DNA of 64,000 nucleotides, taken from Bacteroidota bacterium. Its GTDB lineage: Bacteria > Bacteroidota > Bacteroidia > Palsa-965. Location: assembly GCA_016194975.1 (NCBI GenBank), contig JACQAM010000025.1, positions 30,843 through 94,842 of the forward strand. The letters are read 5' to 3'. The notes below the pieces were generated by a model. That model was not told the DNA's origin and ran no database searches. It saw only the letters and a program-made list of their open reading frames with translations. The translations under genes and the position numbers were made by a program. This document shows, piece by piece, positions 51,157 through 59,813 of this stretch (position 1 is its first letter; the number at the start of each line of letters is the position of its first letter).

Positions 51157-51912
51157 ATGCGAAAATTTCTGATCGCCGTACTGCTCTCTACTTCAGTTAT
51201 GGCAAACGCGCAGACCACCGGCTTCCACAATGGGCCTGGCGGACAATTCGGATTCGGCGTACGCTCCACCGCAAGCTTTTTCAATTCTACTCTGAATTCC
51301 ACGACGAATAAAAACAATGTTGCTTCCGGAACAGGAACAGGTTTCGGCGGGCAATTCCATCTTCGTTTTTTCAGATTGCTGAACAGCGAATGGTTTGCCG
51401 ATTATATTCAGTCGGATCTCGGCGGACTCGGCAAGCGCACCGATTATCACATTGGTTGGGCGGTCATGTTTTATCCTCCGTTTTATTACAAAGACAACCA
51501 ACTGCACAAACTTCAACCGTATTTCATGGCGGGACATTGTTTCGATTACACCAGTTTCGAAAGTAATCTTGCAGTGATCTATCCGAGCGGAAGTTCTGCT
51601 ACGCGATGGAGTGCTGCTATCACCGCCGGAATGGGTTGTCATTTTCCTGTAACAGATCGCATCGATCTTTCTGCAAGCGCTTTGTTCATGAATCATCTTG
51701 GCAGGGAAGTTTCTGTGGAGTTGCGGAATGATGTCGCACATCAGCAGGATTATCTTTATTTGGATACAGAACCAACAGGAGGTACACTCAATGGCCATTT
51801 GCTTTTCAGCGTGAGTATGAATTACCGTGTTGGTGATCTCTGGAAAAAAGCGATCAAGGAAAAACATGAATCTCCTGAAATGGAAGATCAGAATAAACCC
51901 AACCCATTCTAA
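51157..51912 (+). CDS. outer-membrane beta-barrel protein, unknown
   Basis: 251 residues with signal peptide MRKFLIAVLLSTSVMANAQT. Strand-like segments with aromatic girdles (FGFGVRSTASFFNSTLN, FHLRFFRLLNSEWFADYIQ, WAVMFYPPFYYKDNQ, LLFSVSMNYRVGDLWKK) fit a small outer-membrane barrel. It is 10 nt from the next gene on the same strand, and the two are probably an operon encoding related membrane proteins. Confidence 0.78.
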   Translation: MRKFLIAVLLSTSVMANAQTTGFHNGPGGQFGFGVRSTASFFNSTLNSTTNKNNVASGTGTGFGGQFHLRFFRLLNSEWFADYIQSDLGGLGKRTDYHIGWAVMFYPPFYYKDNQLHKLQPYFMAGHCFDYTSFESNLAVIYPSGSSATRWSAAITAGMGCHFPVTDRIDLSASALFMNHLGREVSVELRNDVAHQQDYLYLDTEPTGGTLNGHLLFSVSMNYRVGDLWKKAIKEKHESPEMEDQNKPNPF

Positions 51913-51922
51913 TTCCTGATTT

Positions 51923-52618
51923 ATGCGTAAAATAATTCTTCTCCCGTTTTTTCTTTTTCCTTTCGCTCCTCTTTCCGGACAGGATCAGAATCAACAACAG
52001 TCGTCTTCAGGTGATAATACTGCTACGATGACCTCGCTTGCAGGATTACTCCGTGCACAACTCACGGTTACTCCGGCTTTCAAAGTGGGCGCTACATCAG
52101 GAAATAATTCTGTGGCTTATTCGAATCAGAAAACAAATATTTATCTCCACGGTACGCTGGAATATTATTTCGATCAGCGTTTTTCCATGCGCGGCGACGG
52201 ATATTATTTTCTCGTGAAGGACAAAAATCCCGGAGGATTGATCTCGAATCATTCTTCGCAGATCGGGTTTTCATGGCACCTGATCAAAAAAGAATTTGCC
52301 ATCGATCCGTTCATCGGCCTTCGTTGCGGACTTTCTTTTGTTCAAACGAATCCTATCAATTACAAATTGTCGGGCGATTCACTTGCCACTGTAATTCCAA
52401 CGAATATGCAGATCACGCCTGTGTGGGGCCCGCACGCAGGAATAAATTTTTTCGGGGCACATGTTTTTCATTTTTTCATTGAAGCGCAATATCTCATTGG
52501 AAATTATCGTCCCGACATGGCGCCATCAAGAAACCTGAATGAGATCCGCATTTCTGCAGGACTCGGATGGAACTGGGTGTTCGTGCATAAAGAAGCGGAA
52601 GTAAGGCAGACGATTTAG
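51923..52618 (+). CDS. outer-membrane beta-barrel protein, unknown
   Basis: 231 residues with signal peptide MRKIILLPFFLFPFAPLSG. The mature part begins with a Gln/Ser-rich segment then barrel-like strands (NIYLHGTLEYYFDQRFSMRG, FSWHLIKKEFAIDPFIGLRC, HFFIEAQYLIGNYR) ending SAGLGWNWVFVHKEAEVR. It lies 10 nt after the preceding barrel gene. No specific family recognised. Confidence 0.78.
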   Translation: MRKIILLPFFLFPFAPLSGQDQNQQQSSSGDNTATMTSLAGLLRAQLTVTPAFKVGATSGNNSVAYSNQKTNIYLHGTLEYYFDQRFSMRGDGYYFLVKDKNPGGLISNHSSQIGFSWHLIKKEFAIDPFIGLRCGLSFVQTNPINYKLSGDSLATVIPTNMQITPVWGPHAGINFFGAHVFHFFIEAQYLIGNYRPDMAPSRNLNEIRISAGLGWNWVFVHKEAEVRQTI

Positions 52619-52644
52619 ATGCTGTTTAAATTTTGTCCTTCTGC

Positions 52645-53064
52645 TTACTCCTTACTGCCTACTGTCAACTTTCTCACCCCTCCATCACTCGTCATATAAA
52701 CATGAACGGTTTCCGAAGGCAAAATCTCTTCTGCTTTCTCCGGCCATTCGATGAAACAATAATTTCCGCTGTATAAATATTCTTCCACGCCGGCATTCAT
52801 TGCTTCGTCAATTGATTTTATCCGGTAAAGATCGATGTGATAAACAGGAATATTTTTTTTATCGCGGTATTCATTCACAATGGAAAAACTCGGGCTCGAC
52901 ATCACATCTTTCACTCCGAGTTGTTCGCACACTGCTTTGATGAACGTTGTTTTTCCTGCGCCGAGTTCGCCGTGGAAGGCGAAAATTTTTTTCTGAAAGT
53001 TTTCTTTCAGAAATTTTTTCGCAACTACCGGAAGCTGACCTATATGTTCAAGGATGAATTCCAC
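52645..53064 (-). CDS. tsaE: tRNA t6A biosynthesis ATPase TsaE
   Basis: 139-residue ATPase needed, with TsaB, TsaC and TsaD, for N6-threonylcarbamoyladenosine at A37 of ANN-decoding tRNAs. Walker A is FHGELGAGKTTFIKAV; SSPSFSIVNEYRD and VYHIDLYRIKSIDEA and YCFIEWPEKAEEILP follow in family order. The gene is 5 nt downstream of a lipoprotein gene in the porX transcription unit, a porX-tsaE neighbourhood I recognise from other Bacteroidota. Its last codons and stop belong to an AGTAGGCAGTAAGGAGTAAG word repeat. Confidence 0.95.
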   Translation of the reverse strand: MEFILEHIGQLPVVAKKFLKENFQKKIFAFHGELGAGKTTFIKAVCEQLGVKDVMSSPSFSIVNEYRDKKNIPVYHIDLYRIKSIDEAMNAGVEEYLYSGNYCFIEWPEKAEEILPSETVHVYMTSDGGVRKLTVGSKE

Positions 53065-53069
53065 AGGGA

Positions 53070-53450
53070 TTATTTCAGATCAGAATTTTTTACAACAAGT
53101 ACCGCACTTCCGTTACAGCGGTTCTTTTCCGAATATTTCCATTCGCCCGCGGGAGAAAAATCACAAGTGTCACAGAAAACCGAATCGGGAAAAAATTTCA
53201 TTCCTTTTCTTACGTCATTTTTAAAAGCCTCGAACACCGGTTTCGAATAACCAATTCCATCGCGCACATAAATTGTATCGTGGTCGCCGGGGTGAATGGA
53301 AAATATTTTCTGTACGGAATCATCCTCTTGTTTACTCACCACATAAATTGTTTTACCGCTTTCATTCGCCACCGCAAAACCGACGCGATAGACGGGATCG
53401 CAGCCGGAAAGAAAAAATAATAAAATCAGAAGTAATCCTGTTTTTTTCAT
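53070..53450 (-). CDS. lipoprotein, unknown function
   Basis: 126 residues from MKKTGLLLILLFFLSGCDPV, a strong lipoprotein signal (Cys17). The mature domain (YRVGFAVANESGKTIYVVSK, HDTIYVRDGIGYSKPVFEAF) is beta-rich with a CDTC pair. It sits between porX and tsaE on the same strand with gaps of 31 and 5 nt, so it is co-transcribed with them. A link to T9SS is possible only by position. Confidence 0.78.
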   Translation of the reverse strand: MKKTGLLLILLFFLSGCDPVYRVGFAVANESGKTIYVVSKQEDDSVQKIFSIHPGDHDTIYVRDGIGYSKPVFEAFKNDVRKGMKFFPDSVFCDTCDFSPAGEWKYSEKNRCNGSAVLVVKNSDLK

Positions 53451-53481
53451 TTGCACATCAGCACATTTACTCATTAACAAA

Positions 53482-55035
53482 TTATTTCGGGCTAAGCACC
53501 ACGAACGGAATCACCATTTCCTCCAGCGAAATTCCTCCATGCTGGAACGTGTTGCGGTAATACGTGACGTAGTGATTATAATTATTCGGGTAAGCGAAGA
53601 ACATATCCTGCTTCGCAAAAATATACGCGCTGCTCACATTATTCCTCGGCAGAAAAACATCAGCGGGATTCCTCACTTCAAAAACATCTTTCTTCACATA
53701 GTCGAGCGATTTTCCCTGTTTGTAACGGAGATTCGTATTCACATTTTTATCGCCAACTACTTTTGTCGGCTCCGTAACTTTTATTGTTCCGTGATCAGTG
53801 GCAATGACCATCCTGCATTTTTTCTCGGCCACCTGTTTGATGATCTCCATGAGCGGCGAATGTTCGAACCAGGAATGTGTAAGTGAACGATACGCCGCAT
53901 CGTCGCTCGCGAGCTCGCGTATCACCTCCATCTCCGTGCGTGCGTGCGAGAGCATGTCCACAAAATTGTAAACGATCACGTTCAGTTTATTCTGCATGAG
54001 ATTGGAGATATTCTCCGACAATTTTTTTCCGGCTGCATGATTCGTGATCTTGTTGTAGGAAAATTTCACATCCTTGCCAATGCGTTTCAATTGTGCAGCA
54101 AGAAATTCTTCCTCGTGCATATTTTTTCCGCCTTCATCGTCATCGTTCTTCCACAAACTCGGAAACCGTTTTTCAATTTCAGAAGGAAGCAATCCCGCGA
54201 ACAAAGCGTTGCGTGCGTACTGCGTGGCCGTAGGAAGAATGCTGTAGAACATTTCTTCCGTCTCCACTTTGAAATACTGGTCAAGGATCGGTTCGAGAAT
54301 TTTCCATTGGTCGAAACGGAGATTATCGATGAGCACAAAAAATAATGTCCCTTCTTTCTCAATGAGCGGCGCGATCTTATTTTTGAAAAGTGTGTGCGAT
54401 TGTGTAGGCGGGTTTTTATCTTTTCCGTTCAGCCAGTTGATGTAATTGTTCTCGATGAATTTTCCGAAAGCCACATTCGCTTCGTTCTTCTGCATCGTAA
54501 GAATTTCGTGCATGCTTTCATCCTGGGTTTTTTCCAGCTCGAGCTCCCAGTAAATAAGTTTGCGATAAACATCGGCCCACTCTTTCCAACCGAGGCGATC
54601 ACTCAGCGTCATTCCTATATTGCGGAATTCCTGCTGGTAACCGGTGGTAGTTTTCTGGCTGACGAGTTTTTTATTGTCAAGAATTTTCTTGAGCGAAAGC
54701 AAAATCTGGTTCGGATTCACCGGCTTGATCAGATAATCGGCGATCTTGGAACCAATCGCATCTTCCATTAAATTTTCTTCTTCGCTCTTTGTGATCATCA
54801 CTACCGGCAAAGTACTTTTTTGATTTTTGATTCTCGTTAATGTTTCAAGCCCGGAAAGTCCCGGCATATTCTCATCGAGAAATACAATATCAAAATCATT
54901 TTTACCAATGAGTTCAAGCGCATCATTCCCGCTGGTAGCCGTATCCACTTCATATCCTTTTTCTTTCAGAAATAAAACGTGCGGCTTAAGCAGATCAATT
55001 TCATCATCGGCCCAGAGAATTTTTATTTTGTCCAT
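53482..55035 (-). CDS. porX: PorX, response regulator with PglZ phosphatase domain
   Basis: 517 residues. Receiver domain 1-120 with phosphoacceptor Asp54 (FLDENMPG) and the acidic pair in LWADDE; the C-terminal PglZ/alkaline-phosphatase-like domain has FFVLIDNLRFDQWK, AHARTEMEV-like LSHARTEMEVI and the metal-binding ATDHGTIKV. PorX, with histidine kinase PorY, controls type IX secretion genes through sigma factor SigP in Porphyromonas gingivalis, and its PglZ domain cleaves oligonucleotides in some species. It heads the unit porX-lipoprotein-tsaE. PorY is not in the window. Confidence 0.95.
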   Translation of the reverse strand: MDKIKILWADDEIDLLKPHVLFLKEKGYEVDTATSGNDALELIGKNDFDIVFLDENMPGLSGLETLTRIKNQKSTLPVVMITKSEEENLMEDAIGSKIADYLIKPVNPNQILLSLKKILDNKKLVSQKTTTGYQQEFRNIGMTLSDRLGWKEWADVYRKLIYWELELEKTQDESMHEILTMQKNEANVAFGKFIENNYINWLNGKDKNPPTQSHTLFKNKIAPLIEKEGTLFFVLIDNLRFDQWKILEPILDQYFKVETEEMFYSILPTATQYARNALFAGLLPSEIEKRFPSLWKNDDDEGGKNMHEEEFLAAQLKRIGKDVKFSYNKITNHAAGKKLSENISNLMQNKLNVIVYNFVDMLSHARTEMEVIRELASDDAAYRSLTHSWFEHSPLMEIIKQVAEKKCRMVIATDHGTIKVTEPTKVVGDKNVNTNLRYKQGKSLDYVKKDVFEVRNPADVFLPRNNVSSAYIFAKQDMFFAYPNNYNHYVTYYRNTFQHGGISLEEMVIPFVVLSPK

Positions 55036-55089
55036 TGCTAAGTGTGTTTGAGGGAGAAATATTTTAACGTAAGGTAAAGGTACTTATTG

Positions 55090-55203
55090 TAAGGGGGAAC
55101 GGAATGCTGAAAATGCGGACTTGCGGATGGAAGAAAAAAGATTTTTAGAATGTTTCTGCAGTGCGACTTTCGAAGATCCGCACCTTCCGCATTCCTTCCC
55201 GGT
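55090..55203. repeat. GGAATGC/GCGGA palindrome at a stop codon
   Basis: GGAACGGAATGCTG and AAAATGCGGACTTGCGGA (from 55090) are inverted by TCCGCACCTTCCGCATTCC (55177-55195). The right arm abuts the stop TAA of the gene at 55204. The same words follow the repeat-protein stop at 37753. Confidence 0.75.
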
Positions 55204-55773
55204 TTATTTATCCACTTCTTTGAATGAACCTACAATCTTTTCCATATCATTTTTATTGCTCTCATATTTTTCATCGGAAGTCCACAATAATAACTGGTAA
55301 AAGAATTTCGGAGTTTCAAGACACGTGAGGCGATACACATTTATTTTCCCTTTCACTTTTCCTTTGATCTCTGTTTGCAGCGCTTTGAAATTATTCACGT
55401 TCATCGGTTTGTTCACGTACAGTCCCGCGCTGTCGAGCTGGCGCGAAGCAATTTTCATGTACGTGTCGAGATCGTAATCGAGTCCGAACGAAATGATCTT
55501 CGCTTTCGATTCGTCAATGACCATCACGTGCAGATCGCGCGCCTTATTTTCATATTCGAGCGAGGGTTGATATTTCATCGAATCATAATCCACAAAATCG
55601 GCGGGTTCAAAACCGGTTGGAAGATCGAGCGCGTAATGACTTCCATTGGAAGAAGTGATATCGGCGTGCATATTTTTCTTCGCCGAAAATCTCCACCAGA
55701 GCAGGAAAACTGCAAGAAGAAGAATGAGCGCAATGGAAATGTAAAGCGCTTTTTTATTGCTGTAGAGTTTCAT
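55204..55773 (-). CDS. membrane-anchored protein, unknown
   Basis: 189 residues from MKLYSNKKALYISIALILLL, with one N-terminal transmembrane helix (to about residue 27). The exported or periplasmic domain has LDLPTGFEPADFVDYDSMKY, VMVIDESKAKIISFG and a C-terminal FFYQLLLWTSDEKYESNKND, consistent with a PsbP/DUF1795-like fold of small stress-related domains, though I am not sure. Single gene downstream of porX's promoter region but on the same strand as hppD. Confidence 0.7.
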   Translation of the reverse strand: MKLYSNKKALYISIALILLLAVFLLWWRFSAKKNMHADITSSNGSHYALDLPTGFEPADFVDYDSMKYQPSLEYENKARDLHVMVIDESKAKIISFGLDYDLDTYMKIASRQLDSAGLYVNKPMNVNNFKALQTEIKGKVKGKINVYRLTCLETPKFFYQLLLWTSDEKYESNKNDMEKIVGSFKEVDK

Positions 55774-55794
55774 TCCCTGTGAAAATACGAAAGA

Positions 55795-55880
55795 AAAATC
55801 CCAAATGACAAAAAACAAATCCCAAACTTCAATATTGAGTTTGGGATCTGGAATTTGATGTTTGATTTTGGGAATTTCAA
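55795..55880. repeat. AAATCCCAAA palindrome at the hppD stop
   Basis: GAAAAATCCCAAATGAC and AAATCCCAAACTTCAATATT are inverted by GAGTTTGGGATCTGG and GATTTTGGGAATTT, which touches the hppD stop TGA (55877-55879). The words match those at 49868. Confidence 0.78.
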
Positions 55881-57037
55881 AGCGTTCCTCTCTTCGCCTG
55901 TTCTCTTTCTATGGATTCGAAAAGTGCTTTGAAATTTCCTGCGCCGAATCCGCGTGCGCCCATCCGCTGAATGATCTCGAAAAATAATGTCGGTCGGTCT
56001 TCTACCGGTTTCGTGAAGATCTGCAACAAATATCCTTCTTCATCGGCATCAACAAGAATTGCAAGTTTCTCGAGAACAGAAATATCTTCATGCATCATTT
56101 CCATGTGTTTCCCCAGGCGTTTCGGAACTTCTTCATAATAGGAATGAGGCGGTGCCGATAAAAATTCCAGTCCGCGCGCGCGAAGTTCAGTTACGGTTTT
56201 AATAATATCATCCGTTGCGATCGCGATGTGCTGCACCCCGGGCCCTTCGTAGAAATCGATGTATTCTTCGATCTGCGATTTCTTTTTTCCTTTCGCCGGT
56301 TCGTTGATCGGAAATTTAATTCTTCCGTTTCCATTCGACATCACTTTCGACATGAGCGCCGAATATTCTGTGGTGATCTGTTTGTCGTCGAAAGAAAGAA
56401 AATTCACAAAGCCCATTTTCTCTTCGTACCATTTCACCCACGTATTCATTTCGCCCCAGCCCACGTTACCTACCATGTGATCGATGAATTTCAAACCTGT
56501 TGGCTTCGGATTGTAATCGCTTTTCCATTCTTTGTAACCGGGAAGAAAAACTCCTTTGTAATTTTTCCGCTCCACAAAAATGTGAACGGTTTCTCCATAC
56601 GTGTAAATTCCCGATCGCACTGTTTCGCCGAATTCATCTTTCTCCACGGTTGGTTCCATATATGGTTTTGCTCCGCGCTTCGTTGTTTCTTCAAATGATT
56701 TTCGTGCATCTTCCACCCACAGTGCAATTACTTTAACGCCATCGCCGTGTTTATTGATGTGATCGCCAATCGGAGAATTGCTGATGAGCGGAGTGGTGAG
56801 CACAAGGCGGATCTTGTCCTGCGCGAGCACGTAGGATGTGCGGTCCTTCACGCCCGTCTCAAGCCCCGCATACGCGAGCGACTGAAAACCGAAAGCTGTT
56901 TTATAAAAATGTGCCGATTGTTTTGCGTTGCCTACATAAAATTCCACGTAATCGGTTCCCAAGAGTGGGAGAAAATCCTGTGCGCCTTCGAAAATTTTGT
57001 CGAGTCCATATTCAACGTTTTTAATTTCTCTTGCCAT
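55877..57037 (-). CDS. hppD: 4-hydroxyphenylpyruvate dioxygenase
   Basis: 386 residues from MAREIKNVEYGLDKIFEGAQ. It is an Fe(II) dioxygenase converting 4-hydroxyphenylpyruvate to homogentisate in tyrosine breakdown. Two VOC domains are present; the iron ligands lie in LKFIDHMVGNV (His), GVQHIAIATDDI (His) and TLFFEIIQRMGARGFGAGNF (Glu), and the last also holds the C-terminal gating helix. It is on the same strand as hmgA 245 nt upstream. The ATG at 57037 is chosen over a longer frame with a hydrophobic non-conserved extension. Confidence 0.96.
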   Translation of the reverse strand: MAREIKNVEYGLDKIFEGAQDFLPLLGTDYVEFYVGNAKQSAHFYKTAFGFQSLAYAGLETGVKDRTSYVLAQDKIRLVLTTPLISNSPIGDHINKHGDGVKVIALWVEDARKSFEETTKRGAKPYMEPTVEKDEFGETVRSGIYTYGETVHIFVERKNYKGVFLPGYKEWKSDYNPKPTGLKFIDHMVGNVGWGEMNTWVKWYEEKMGFVNFLSFDDKQITTEYSALMSKVMSNGNGRIKFPINEPAKGKKKSQIEEYIDFYEGPGVQHIAIATDDIIKTVTELRARGLEFLSAPPHSYYEEVPKRLGKHMEMMHEDISVLEKLAILVDADEEGYLLQIFTKPVEDRPTLFFEIIQRMGARGFGAGNFKALFESIEREQAKRGTL

Positions 57038-57281
57038 GATAATATTTTTTGAAATGTTTTTGTTTGAGATAATGAAAATCACTTTACAGAAATAAAAAAA
57101 TCTCACGACCACATGGCTCTTCCATGAACCGACAATAATTCAAAATCTTGCTTTCCCATTGTATAAAGTTAGAGAATTAGACTTTATTGTAATCGAACAA
57201 TGATGTAAATCATAAATGAAAAGTCAATGATGGATGGTTGCTCAACATAGATTCTTGCTTCTCTATAGCAGCCTGCTGAAT

Positions 57282-58439
57282 TCATTCCACCCAGCTCTTA
57301 TAATATTTTCCGTCATCGATCTTCATTGCAGCTTTTGTGATCTGCAACGGACGGAACGTATCTACCATCACTGCGAGTTCTGCTGTTTCTTTTTGGCCGA
57401 TGCTTCTTTCCATTGCTCCGGGCGCAGGCCCGTGCGGAATTCCTTTCGGATGAAGAGTAATATATCCTTGCTGAATATTATTCCGCGACATGAAATCGCC
57501 ATCCACATAATACAAAACCTCATCGCTGTCGATGTTGCTGTGATTGTAAGGAGCGGGGATTGATTTCGGATGATAATCGTAAAGCCGCGGACAGAATGAG
57601 CAAATGACAAATGCAGAAGTTTCGAAAGTCTGGTGAACGGGAGGCGGTTGATGTACGCGGCCGGTGATGGGTTCAAAATTGTGAATGGAAAATCCCCATG
57701 GAAAATTATATCCGTCCCAACCGACAACGTCGAACGGATGTGTTGCATACACAATATCGTGCAGCACATTTTCCTTTTTCACTTTGATGAGAAAACTTCC
57801 TTTGCGGTCGTAGGTTTCCAGTTCTTTAGGCAATTTGAAATCGCGTTCGCAGAATGGAGAATGTTCGAGATGTTGTCCCGATGAATTTTTGTAACGTTTC
57901 GGAGTGTAAATGGGATGATGGCTTTCCACGTACAAAATGCGGTTGTCTTTTGTTTCAAACTCCATTTGATAGATCATTCCGCGCGGGATCACGAGGTAAT
58001 CGCCATAAGTGAATGGAATATTTCCCATGAACGTGCGCAGTTTTCCTTTGCCTTTGTGAATGAAGATCACTTCATCAGCATCCGCATTTTTGTAAAAATA
58101 GGTTTTCATACTTTTTTGCGGAGCAGCAAGTCCGAGCAACACATCACTGTTCACGAGCAGCGGAGTTCTGCTCTCGAGAAAATCATCCTTCGGCACAATG
58201 TTGAATCCCTGGAGCAAAAGCGGTTTGATATTTTTTGCGACCGCAATTTCAGGAGTTATGTCAACCGATTTCAGGATTTCTTTGATCTGCGTTGGGCGAT
58301 GCGTATGATAAAGCAGCGAAGAGAATCCGGTGAATCCTTCCGTTCCGAAAAGTTGTTCGTAAAAATATTTTCCCTTTTTACTTTTGAAGACCGTGTGTCG
58401 CTTCTGAGGAAATTTCCCGAGATGATGGTAGATAGGCAT
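57282..58439 (-). CDS. hmgA: homogentisate 1,2-dioxygenase
   Basis: 385 residues from MPIYHHLGKFPQKRHTVFKS. It opens the ring of homogentisate to maleylacetoacetate. The cupin iron site is in PAPYNHSNIDSDEVLYYVDG (His and Glu) and GYITLHPKGIPHGPAPGAME (His). It is the bacterial type shorter than the ~445-residue classical HGD. It acts after the hppD product. Fumarylacetoacetase and maleylacetoacetate isomerase are not in the window. Confidence 0.95.
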   Translation of the reverse strand: MPIYHHLGKFPQKRHTVFKSKKGKYFYEQLFGTEGFTGFSSLLYHTHRPTQIKEILKSVDITPEIAVAKNIKPLLLQGFNIVPKDDFLESRTPLLVNSDVLLGLAAPQKSMKTYFYKNADADEVIFIHKGKGKLRTFMGNIPFTYGDYLVIPRGMIYQMEFETKDNRILYVESHHPIYTPKRYKNSSGQHLEHSPFCERDFKLPKELETYDRKGSFLIKVKKENVLHDIVYATHPFDVVGWDGYNFPWGFSIHNFEPITGRVHQPPPVHQTFETSAFVICSFCPRLYDYHPKSIPAPYNHSNIDSDEVLYYVDGDFMSRNNIQQGYITLHPKGIPHGPAPGAMERSIGQKETAELAVMVDTFRPLQITKAAMKIDDGKYYKSWVE

Positions 58440-58507
58440 AGTGCATGTTTTTGTTAAAGTAAAATTAGTGCAGAAAGACGGAAAGCCGAATGACAATTGT
58501 CAATAAG

Positions 58508-58600
58508 AATACGAAATCCCAAACGCGTTCGGGAGAAAGTTACGCAATACGAAAGAGTACGAAAAATGCGTTGGAGAAAATCAATTTTGTGAACATTCGC
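58508..58600. repeat. degenerate GTACGAAATACG element
   Basis: AATACGAAATCCCAAACGCG, TTCGGGAGAAAGTTACG and CAATACGAAAGAGTACG are the words of the palindrome family at 43414, in decayed order. It lies between trhO and hmgA and again shows GAAATCCC next to AACGCGTTCGG without a MITE. Confidence 0.65.
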
Positions 58601-58623
58601 CATTCGTGCTCCCAATTTAAAAG

Positions 58624-59676
58624 CTACTTCTTAACTATCGGCCTCAAGCGCGAATGATATCTTGCTTTGGGAACAAAACCTTTTCCTTGTGCGCGCAGGT
58701 TTTCTTTTTCACTTTCATTCTTCATCAGCCATTCCATACATTCATCGGTACAGCATCCATTCATTTTTTCTGCGCAGTTTTCACATTGAATGAATAAGAG
58801 ATTGCATTCCGGATTTTTACAATTCACATGATGATCACTCGCGGTTTCACACTGGTGACAAAGCGACACAATGTCTTCTGATATCCGTTCGCCGAGCCGT
58901 TCATCAAAAACAAAATTCTTTCCGATAAATTTCGACGGAATGTTCAGTTCTTTTATTTCCCTCGCATATTCAATGATGCCGCCGTAAAGCTGGTTCACGT
59001 CTTTGAATCCGTGATGTTTTAAAAATGCACTTGCTTTTTCGCAGCGTATTCCGCCCGTGCAATACATGAGTACTTTATTATTTTCTTTCCCTTTCAGCTG
59101 ATCGAGAACCATCGGTAATTCTTCTTTGAACGTATCGGACTGCGGAAGGATCGCGTTCTCAAAATGTCCTACTTCACTTTCGTAATGATTGCGCATGTCC
59201 ACCACCACCACGCCGGGAGTTTCCATAGCTTCATTGAATTCCATTGCCGATAAATGGTTTCCCACATTGGTCACATCGAATGCGCCCTCTTTCAAACCAT
59301 CGGCCACTAATTTTTTTTTCACTTTTATCACCAGAATAAAAAAAGATTTTCCGCTTGCCCCGGTATTTCCGGAGTCATCTTCCACAGCAATTTTAAACGG
59401 AACATCTTTGAATTCCGGATGAGCATGTAACGAGCGTTTAAATGATTCGAAATATTCTTCAGGCACACTCATCTGGGCATTGATGCCTTCGCGCGCAATG
59501 TAAATTCTTCCCAGGCAATTCATTTCACTCCATTCTCTCCACAATTCATTTCGCATGGACTGCGGATCACTGATAATAACGTAGCGGTAAAACGAAAGAG
59601 TGATCCTCCTGAAATTTTCTTCCTCCAGGCGCTTTCTCATTTCATTCCGGTTTACGCGGTTGTGCAGACTCGACAT
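58624..59676 (-). CDS. trhO: tRNA uridine-34 hydroxylase TrhO (rhodanese-like)
   Basis: 350 residues from [17 protein letters not shown]. It uses O2 to hydroxylate U34 in tRNAs (5-hydroxyuridine, precursor of cmo5U/mo5U). An N-terminal ferredoxin-like domain ([18 protein letters not shown]) is followed by a rhodanese domain with active-site Cys in [18 protein letters not shown], and a C-terminal cysteine-rich zinc-like region (CHQC, CKNPEC, CENC, CCTDEC). A promoter element lies 6 nt upstream of the ATG. Confidence 0.95.
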   Translation of the reverse strand: MSSLHNRVNRNEMRKRLEEENFRRITLSFYRYVIISDPQSMRNELWREWSEMNCLGRIYIAREGINAQMSVPEEYFESFKRSLHAHPEFKDVPFKIAVEDDSGNTGASGKSFFILVIKVKKKLVADGLKEGAFDVTNVGNHLSAMEFNEAMETPGVVVVDMRNHYESEVGHFENAILPQSDTFKEELPMVLDQLKGKENNKVLMYCTGGIRCEKASAFLKHHGFKDVNQLYGGIIEYAREIKELNIPSKFIGKNFVFDERLGERISEDIVSLCHQCETASDHHVNCKNPECNLLFIQCENCAEKMNGCCTDECMEWLMKNESEKENLRAQGKGFVPKARYHSRLRPIVKK

Positions 59677-59682
59677 AGATTG

Positions 59683-59690
59683 CAAATGTA
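59683..59690 (-). promoter_or_regulatory. trhO: Bacteroidota -7 element (TACATTTG), near-leaderless
   Basis: TACATTTG on the minus strand ends 6 nt before the trhO ATG; the upstream TTG at 59685 would overlap it, which supports the ATG at 59676. Confidence 0.58.
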
Positions 59691-59813
59691 CGATGATGTG
59701 TTTTCGGGCAAATGATTTTGGTCAATTGCCCTGCCAAATATCGTGATCTTAAGATGCCCGGCAGTTGCATTTTGGTTAGCTTTATTCTTTGGTCAGGTTC
59801 CTGAATAACTGCC

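Noticed and set aside
53482..55035. PglZ gene as part of a BREX/Pgl phage-defence system
   Set aside because: The N-terminal receiver domain and the tsaE neighbourhood identify PorX; no other BREX genes are present.
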